This document shows positions 14,093 through 15,235 of a stretch of 15,235 bases of DNA, piece after piece. Each line of letters begins with the position of its first letter. Positions within the stretch are counted from its first letter, which is position 1. The position numbers were made by a program, and so were the translations under genes. The stretch is taken from NCBI GenBank assembly GCA_964558465.1, contig CAZLEF010000119.1, positions 1-15,235 of the forward strand, given 5' to 3'. The DNA comes from JACJYC01 sp964558465 (lineage in GTDB: Bacteria; Bacteroidota; Bacteroidia; Chitinophagales; Saprospiraceae). The notes under the pieces are model-generated. The model had not been told where the DNA came from and ran no database searches. It saw only the letters and a program-made list of their open reading frames with translations.

Positions 14093-15148
14093 ATGGCCAG
14101 AAAACGACTATTCAACCTCGTCAACAATGAGGAACTGAAACAACGCATGCGCGCAAGCACCCAGCCGCGCATTACCCTTTCTTTTTACAAATATTGGCAG
14201 ATCGCCGAACCGGGCCAGTTCAGGGATCTTTTGTACCTCACCCTGAGCGAGGTGGAGGTGTACGGCCGGATCTATGTCGCCCCGGAAGGTTTAAACGGAC
14301 AGATATCGGTACCGGAAGACCATTTTGAGGCTTTCAGAACGGCCCTTTACAGCATCCCCTTCCTCGACAGCATCCGGCTCAACATCGCCATCGACGACGA
14401 CGGCAAGTCCTTTTTCAAACTCAAGATCAAGGTCCGGAAAAAGATCGTGGCCGATGGGTTGGACGACGCCTCCTTCGACGTCACCCGCCGCGGCAGACAC
14501 CTGAGCGCCCGGGAAGTCAACGAACTGATGGACAAGGCAGGCACCCTCGTGGTGGACATGCGGAACCACTACGAAAGCGAGGTGGGCTATTTTGAGGGCG
14601 CCATCCGGCCCGATGTCGAGACTTTCCGGGAGGCGCTTCCCCTGGTGGAAAACCTGCTGTCGGACAAAAAGGACCGCGAGATCGTCATGTACTGCACCGG
14701 CGGCATCCGTTGCGAAAAAGCCAGCGCTTATTACCTGCATAAGGGGTTCCAAAATGTATTTATGGTCGACGGCGGCATCATCGAATACGCCCGCCAATGC
14801 AGGGAGCAAGGCCTGCCCAATAAATTCCTCGGTAAAAACTTCGTGTTCGACGAACGCCTGGGCGAACGCATCAGCCCGGTTGTCGTTTCCCATTGCCATC
14901 AGTGTGGCAAACCTTGCGACTCGCACCAAAATTGTGCCAACGACGCCTGCCATATCCTGTTCATCCAGTGTGCGGAATGCGCCGCAAAATTCAACCGGTG
15001 CTGCTCGACACAATGCAGCGACTTCATCCACCTGCCGGAAGAAGAACAGGCGGCCCTGATTGGCAAGGTCGAGTTCAACGGTACCCGGTTCGGAAAGGGG
15101 CGGTATAAGGCGTTTCATGGCGGGCAGGGGGAGCAATTAAATGATTGA
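14093..15148 (+). CDS. trhO: tRNA uridine(34) hydroxylase, rhodanese family (TrhO/YceA)
   Basis: Predicted 351-residue cytoplasmic enzyme that installs 5-hydroxyuridine at the wobble position of tRNAs using oxygen. It matches YceA closely along its length: TISFYKY-like N-terminal domain (ITLSFYKYWQIAEPG), AINAQISVP-like block (APEGLNGQISVP), IAIDDDGKSFFKLKIKVRKK, then the rhodanese domain with VDMRNHYESEVGYFEGA and the active loop CTGGIRCEKASAY, whose first cysteine is Cys201. A Cys-rich region follows (from Cys268, CHQCGKPCDSHQNC onward), probably binding metal. The ATG at 14093 aligns with the E. coli start; an in-frame ATG at 14060 would add 11 unrelated residues. It stands alone, 290 bp after atpG, and its stop codon lies inside a large hairpin. 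Confidence 0.95.
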   Translation: MARKRLFNLVNNEELKQRMRASTQPRITLSFYKYWQIAEPGQFRDLLYLTLSEVEVYGRIYVAPEGLNGQISVPEDHFEAFRTALYSIPFLDSIRLNIAIDDDGKSFFKLKIKVRKKIVADGLDDASFDVTRRGRHLSAREVNELMDKAGTLVVDMRNHYESEVGYFEGAIRPDVETFREALPLVENLLSDKKDREIVMYCTGGIRCEKASAYYLHKGFQNVFMVDGGIIEYARQCREQGLPNKFLGKNFVFDERLGERISPVVVSHCHQCGKPCDSHQNCANDACHILFIQCAECAAKFNRCCSTQCSDFIHLPEEEQAALIGKVEFNGTRFGKGRYKAFHGGQGEQLND

Positions 15149-15186
15149 TTCGATTGGAACGCCACGCCTCGGCGTGGTCGAATCAA
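15145..15186 (+). terminator. Large two-part hairpin at the end of trhO
   Basis: Outer arms TTGATTCGA (15145-15153) and TCGAATCAA (15178-15186) are exact complements. Inside them CCACGCC (15162-15168) pairs with GGCGTGG (15171-15177), best folded as six pairs closing a 4-nt loop. An 8-nt bulge lies on the left side only. The left arm contains the trhO stop codon. There is no T-run, so it may act as a 3'-end stabiliser or be a palindromic intergenic repeat instead of a classical terminator. Confidence 0.5.
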
Positions 15187-15235
15187 CGCATCAACAAATC
15201 AACGCATCAACAAATCAACGCATCAACAAATCAAC
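15181..15235. repeat. 16-bp tandem repeat running off the right edge
   Basis: Three complete exact copies of AATCAACGCATCAACA (15181-15196, 15197-15212, 15213-15228) and seven bases of a fourth. The unit is itself made of two similar halves (AATCAACG and CATCAACA), pointing to growth from an 8-bp unit. It is non-coding as far as visible. Confidence 0.9.

Noticed and set aside
15181..15235. Possible CRISPR array
   Set aside because: Units are 16 bp, contiguous and without spacers, and no cas gene is near.

Overview
The window looks like a chromosomal piece of a member of the Bacteroidota. The evidence is: promoter -7 elements of the Bacteroidota type (TAnnTTTG) in front of the gene blocks; an ATP synthase a subunit with the long, secreted, His-rich N-terminal extension usual in this phylum; an atpB-E-F-H-A-G cluster without atpD and atpC; a UpxY-like NusG paralogue leading a polysaccharide locus; and weak or absent Shine-Dalgarno sequences. 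Base composition is near half GC by eye (not counted), which would suit a Saprospiria-like lineage, but placement below phylum is a guess.

Left half (1-7373, minus strand, read right to left): the head of a surface or exopolysaccharide locus. The order is a NusG/UpxY-type antiterminator (7373-6819), a 257-bp leader full of competing inverted repeats, wlbA (UDP-GlcNAc(3NAc)A-pathway sugar dehydrogenase, 6561-5563), a PHP-type tyrosine phosphatase (5545-4769), a Wza-type export lipoprotein (4624-3839), a Wzc-type chain-length regulator and tyrosine kinase (3830-1542), and a Wzx-type flippase (1542-85). The antiterminator would help polymerase through the operon. WlbA contributes to an acidic amino sugar precursor, Wzx flips lipid-linked units, Wzc and Wza polymerise and export, and the PHP phosphatase reverses Wzc tyrosine phosphorylation. 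Glycosyltransferases and polymerase are expected beyond the left edge.

Middle (7374-8307): about 930 bp with no convincing gene between two divergent blocks. It carries a good Bacteroidota promoter for each side, an extra leftward promoter with both boxes intact (7894-7925) that no gene explains, and two dyad-symmetric operator-like sites.

Right half (8308-13802, plus strand): the ATP synthase genes atpB, atpE, atpF, atpH, atpA and atpG. The spacers are unusually decorated: a 130-bp array of 10-bp repeats directly before atpE, a terminator-like hairpin directly after atpE, a small hairpin before atpA, and a perfect 12-bp stem between atpA and atpG. The beta and epsilon genes must lie elsewhere.

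Right end (13803-15235): a 155-bp repeat element with 13-bp inverted ends, then trhO (tRNA U34 hydroxylase, rhodanese family), ending in a large hairpin and a 16-bp tandem repeat that runs off the window. The same 9-bp word (TTGATTCGA) builds the tandem array at the left edge and the two arms of the hairpin at the right edge. No tRNA, rRNA, CRISPR array, transposase or phage gene was seen.
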